Positions 61,448 through 64,000 of a stretch of DNA of 64,000 nt are shown here, piece after piece (position 1 is the stretch's first letter; each line of letters begins with the position of its first letter). The notes beneath the pieces are model-generated. The model did not search any database. It worked only from the letters and a program-made list of their open reading frames with translations, and was not told the origin of the DNA. Made by a program: the position numbers and the translations under genes. The stretch covers positions 308,379,456 through 308,443,455 of the forward strand of contig CM060922.1 of assembly GCA_030737875.1 (NCBI GenBank), in the 5' to 3' direction. The DNA comes from Allium sativum. Taxonomy: Eukaryota > Streptophyta > Magnoliopsida > Asparagales > Amaryllidaceae.

Positions 61448-61970
61448 ATCTCCTCTACTTAAAACTTTTCGTCCTCGAAAAGGGAAGAAGACGTAAGCAA
61501 ATTTATTTATAATTCCATCTAGATAACCCTTTCTAATTATTTACCAAATACCTTTTAGTTAAAGGTGTGAAATTTAGTTCACAAGATATTCATATTTACT
61601 TACTCATTTTATTTTCTTACCTAACAAGTTTTGGAACTTATAGATTGTCCAAAATCATCGATATTTCAATTTCTATCGTCAATCCTTTATACTTACCATA
61701 AGCAATCTTTTTTATATTTGAAATAAAAACTTTCAAAATCCTTTGTATTCAAAATAAAATCTTTTAAAACCGATTTTAAGAATCAATTTCTTATCATGAA
61801 TTGGCTCTCACGTATATGTAATACTCTTAACTCAATATTGGGCATTGCTAACCCCATCTCTAATGAGTTTCTCTTCTAGAATATTACTAATCCTAGATCT
61901 GATGAGTTCTTTTTTCTATTCTAATGAGTCGTAACCCAAAGCTTTGTTAACGAAAGCTCTGATACCAAAA
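61448..61970 (-). mobile_element. Retrotransposon internal remnant (PPT to PBS), copy 2
   Basis: Same 523-bp internal region as 13,320-13,842. Here the primer-binding site is perfect, whereas copy 1 carries one substitution in it. No coding domain is present. Confidence 0.8.
61956..61967 (-). promoter_or_regulatory. Primer-binding site for initiator methionine tRNA
   Basis: The minus strand reads TGGTATCAGAGC, the usual plant retrotransposon primer-binding site complementary to the 3' end of initiator tRNA-Met. It lies three bases inside the right LTR border at 61,971. In copy 1 the same site (13,828-13,839) reads TGGTATCAAAGC, one mismatch. Confidence 0.85.
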
Positions 61971-63025
61971 TGAAACATCCCACTTCTAGGTCTAGTTTAA
62001 CCCGGTAATTAAACCGAATTAAACCATTCTCAAAGGTGGATTGTCAGGGTACTTACACATTAGCATAGAACAAAAGAACCTTTTCACTAATATTGTCACA
62101 ATATTACATCAAAGTACAAGAATATGTCAGATTGTACTGAAAATACGTACACAGTAGAAATATAAAACTCTCAGTGGAAGATTAAGAAATGATGCGGAGT
62201 ATATCTCCAACCATAATCCAGAATCCTGGTCTAAAAAAGAATCCAAGGCTAAATCCACAAAACCAAAACTACTAGCTGCCCGTGTGGAAAATTATAGGCA
62301 CCCAGAGTTTAGGTGGAAAACAATCAACTCCGAGTCAGTCATGGACTAGCATGAGAACTTAAAATAGTTACTTTCATTTTAAAGTAAGGTAAATCATAGG
62401 ACCACACCTTATAAAACGGAATAAGTTTTTCCTATATGAATACCTGTGCATTTAAACTCGCAATGCACTTTAGAAAATGAAGCTACCATAAGATCTCGTG
62501 GCACAAACACAATCAAGCACACACTTCTACGTGGTTTCCCTTATAATAACCAAAATATGCTTGATACGTGAAAATTCTCTTATATAATTATTAATGCATA
62601 GTGTGAAAATCAATTTCACAAATAAATGTATCAGTCTTAGCCAGTATAGGTACCATAATATTATACTAACCTCTTACGCGTTTTACGTAGGATCTACAAT
62701 AGAAAGTTGTATGGGGACGTAACAAATGATCCAGATTCTAAATCGTATAGTAATCATGTACACTAGCTATCCCATGTTCTATAATCTAGGATTAATATCG
62801 TGGATGGCCCACGTTAAATGCCGTAGGTGATAGACGGTCTACCTTAAAAACCAGAATGTTGATTGTCAACTAACAATCACCTGTATTCGATTGATTTTTA
62901 TTATTAGTTATAATAGAAGGGGTTGGCGGTCACCTTAAAAACTGGTCGGCTTTGCCATAAAAAAATCCACTAAAAATCAATTAAAAATTCATATTTTAAA
63001 TTGACTAAAAATACAGGTCGTTACA
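61971..63025 (-). repeat. Right LTR of the retrotransposon, shortened (copy 2)
   Basis: Duplicate of 13,843-14,897, same length of 1,055 bp and same LINE-type insert (62,746-62,966). It is followed directly by the target-site duplication GCCTT at 63,026-63,030. Confidence 0.75.
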
Positions 63026-64000
63026 GCCTTCAGTCTTCAGGCTGTTATCGCTTTGCTCGATAAATACGCGTTTTATGATGATGTGGCACTATGGCTGTGC
63101 TTTAACTTCGTGTATTTTTTACTCGTTTGATTTATAACTGTGTGTATATTTGGTGCCCTGATGTTTAAGGAGGCCCAAATCAATTTCTTTAAACACTTTG
63201 GTAAATATCCGGCCATAACACTATCACTTAAATTATCTATTGTAACGTTTAACAACTTTTGGTTGTATCTTGCAATGAATGTACCTTACTTCTATCACCG
63301 TTAGTTCGTATAGAGTATCAATGGATCATCATCGGTTGTTGCCCTATGAAGAACATTGATGTTGTTTATCACTACATGCATTAATTCACAGTATAACTAA
63401 TACATAAAAAGTTTGAACGAACTCTAATTATATACATGATGATACAACCATTAATTTTGGTTGAAAATGCAAAGTTTGTAATAGGGCAATTAGTTAAATG
63501 ATGGAGAGCATTCAGTTTCAATGTATAATTATGAATTGCATTAGTTCCCACTATAACATTTTATGAAATATAATACGCACATTGGTATTGAGTTCTCTCA
63601 ATCTAAACAGAAAAATTACCAATAAACTCATTCTACGACATAGTTGTGAAGACTGAGTTGTAAGTCAAACCGTAGTAGTGAAAGCCCCAAGGTTCTCGTG
63701 GTTCAACCGGTCAGACCGTGAGAACCGTTCTGATAGTTTATTTCATTTTTTCTGATTTAAATGTATAATTATTTTATATATAGATAAAATGTAAACAATT
63801 ATGACAAGCACCATTGTCCAAACTGGTTAGGACAATTTGACATGATGCAAGATGTCATAGGTTCGATTTTCATCTTCAATCACTTGTCATGTAGTATATA
63901 TACCACTTAATTGGAATAACTATATAATAACTTATCATAGCAATGTTTTAAATTTACTAATTTTTTATACTGAAAGAGGATTAGTTCAATAATAGTTCGT

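Larger units (their letters stand above)
46643..63025 (-). mobile_element. LTR retrotransposon, non-autonomous, with nested CACTA (complete copy)
   Basis: Complete element bounded by the 5-bp target-site duplication GCCTT at 46,638-46,642 and 63,026-63,030. Its ends read TGAAACATCC on the left and GGTCGTTACA on the right. It reads on the minus strand: right LTR, a tRNA-iMet-type primer-binding site, 523 bp of internal sequence, a purine-rich tract, then the left LTR. No gag or pol is visible, so it depends on other elements. The left LTR is about 6.05 kb without the CACTA, while the right LTR is only 1,055 bp. The aligned LTR ends differ at roughly one base in eight, so the insertion is old. 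The superfamily is probably Ty3/gypsy, inferred from LTR layout only. Confidence 0.85.
48090..64000. repeat. Segmental duplication, copy 2
   Basis: Second copy of bases 1-15,872, same orientation. It runs to the last base of the window, so its right border is not visible. It differs from copy 1 by scattered substitutions, by homopolymer changes, by a 20-bp stretch near 55,188-55,207 that copy 1 lacks, and by one extra 23-bp piece in the hairpin minisatellite. Both copies share every nested insertion with the same target-site duplications, so the duplication came after those insertions. Confidence 0.97.

Overview
This window looks like gene-poor, transposon-rich nuclear DNA from a flowering plant, probably a eudicot. 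It is AT-rich and full of microsatellites. It holds plant-type LTR retrotransposons, CACTA, hAT and Mutator-like elements, LINE remnants and foldback elements. I found no intact host protein gene, rRNA, tRNA, CRISPR array or prokaryotic feature. Nearly all open frames are short and are explained by repeats. Real coding traces are fragments: a CLASRP/SR-type splicing-factor piece, LINE zinc-knuckle and zf-RVT pieces, a GRF zinc-finger piece, and one unrecognised multi-exon reading frame.

The dominant feature is a long direct duplication. Bases 1-15,872 recur as 48,090-64,000, with about 1% substitutions by eye and a few small indels. Neither outer edge lies in the window: copy 1 is already homologous at base 1 and copy 2 is still homologous at base 64,000. 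The spacing of 48.1 kb fits either a tandem repeat of that period or two separated copies of a duplication longer than 15.9 kb. An assembly artefact (two haplotypes joined) must be excluded.

The duplicated block is itself a nest. An old minus-strand LTR retrotransposon (complete in copy 2, 46,643-63,025, target-site duplication GCCTT) has lost its coding region but keeps a primer-binding site and polypurine tract. A CACTA transposon of about 8.7 kb (TSD AGT) sits in its left LTR. A second CACTA of about 5.3 kb (TSD AAT) sits inside the first. Both CACTAs carry gene fragments. The order of events is therefore LTR element, outer CACTA, inner CACTA, then duplication.

Between the copies, 14.9-18.8 kb holds unannotated DNA, a degraded hAT element, one CACTA end and a LINE ORF1 fragment. 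From 18.8 to 35.5 kb is a nest of long solo LTRs of related families in both orientations. One of them (18,951-25,675) has a perfect TSD, and a second copy of its target preserves the empty site. From 35.5 to 46.6 kb is a mosaic: a probable copia LTR piece, microsatellites, a 368-bp hAT element, a LINE fragment, a 176-bp Mutator-like MITE, a four-exon open frame followed by a GRF-type zinc-finger remnant, a CACTA end, and a foldback built around microsatellites.

Nothing here forms an operon or working pathway. The interest lies in the transposon history, gene-fragment capture and structured repeats.
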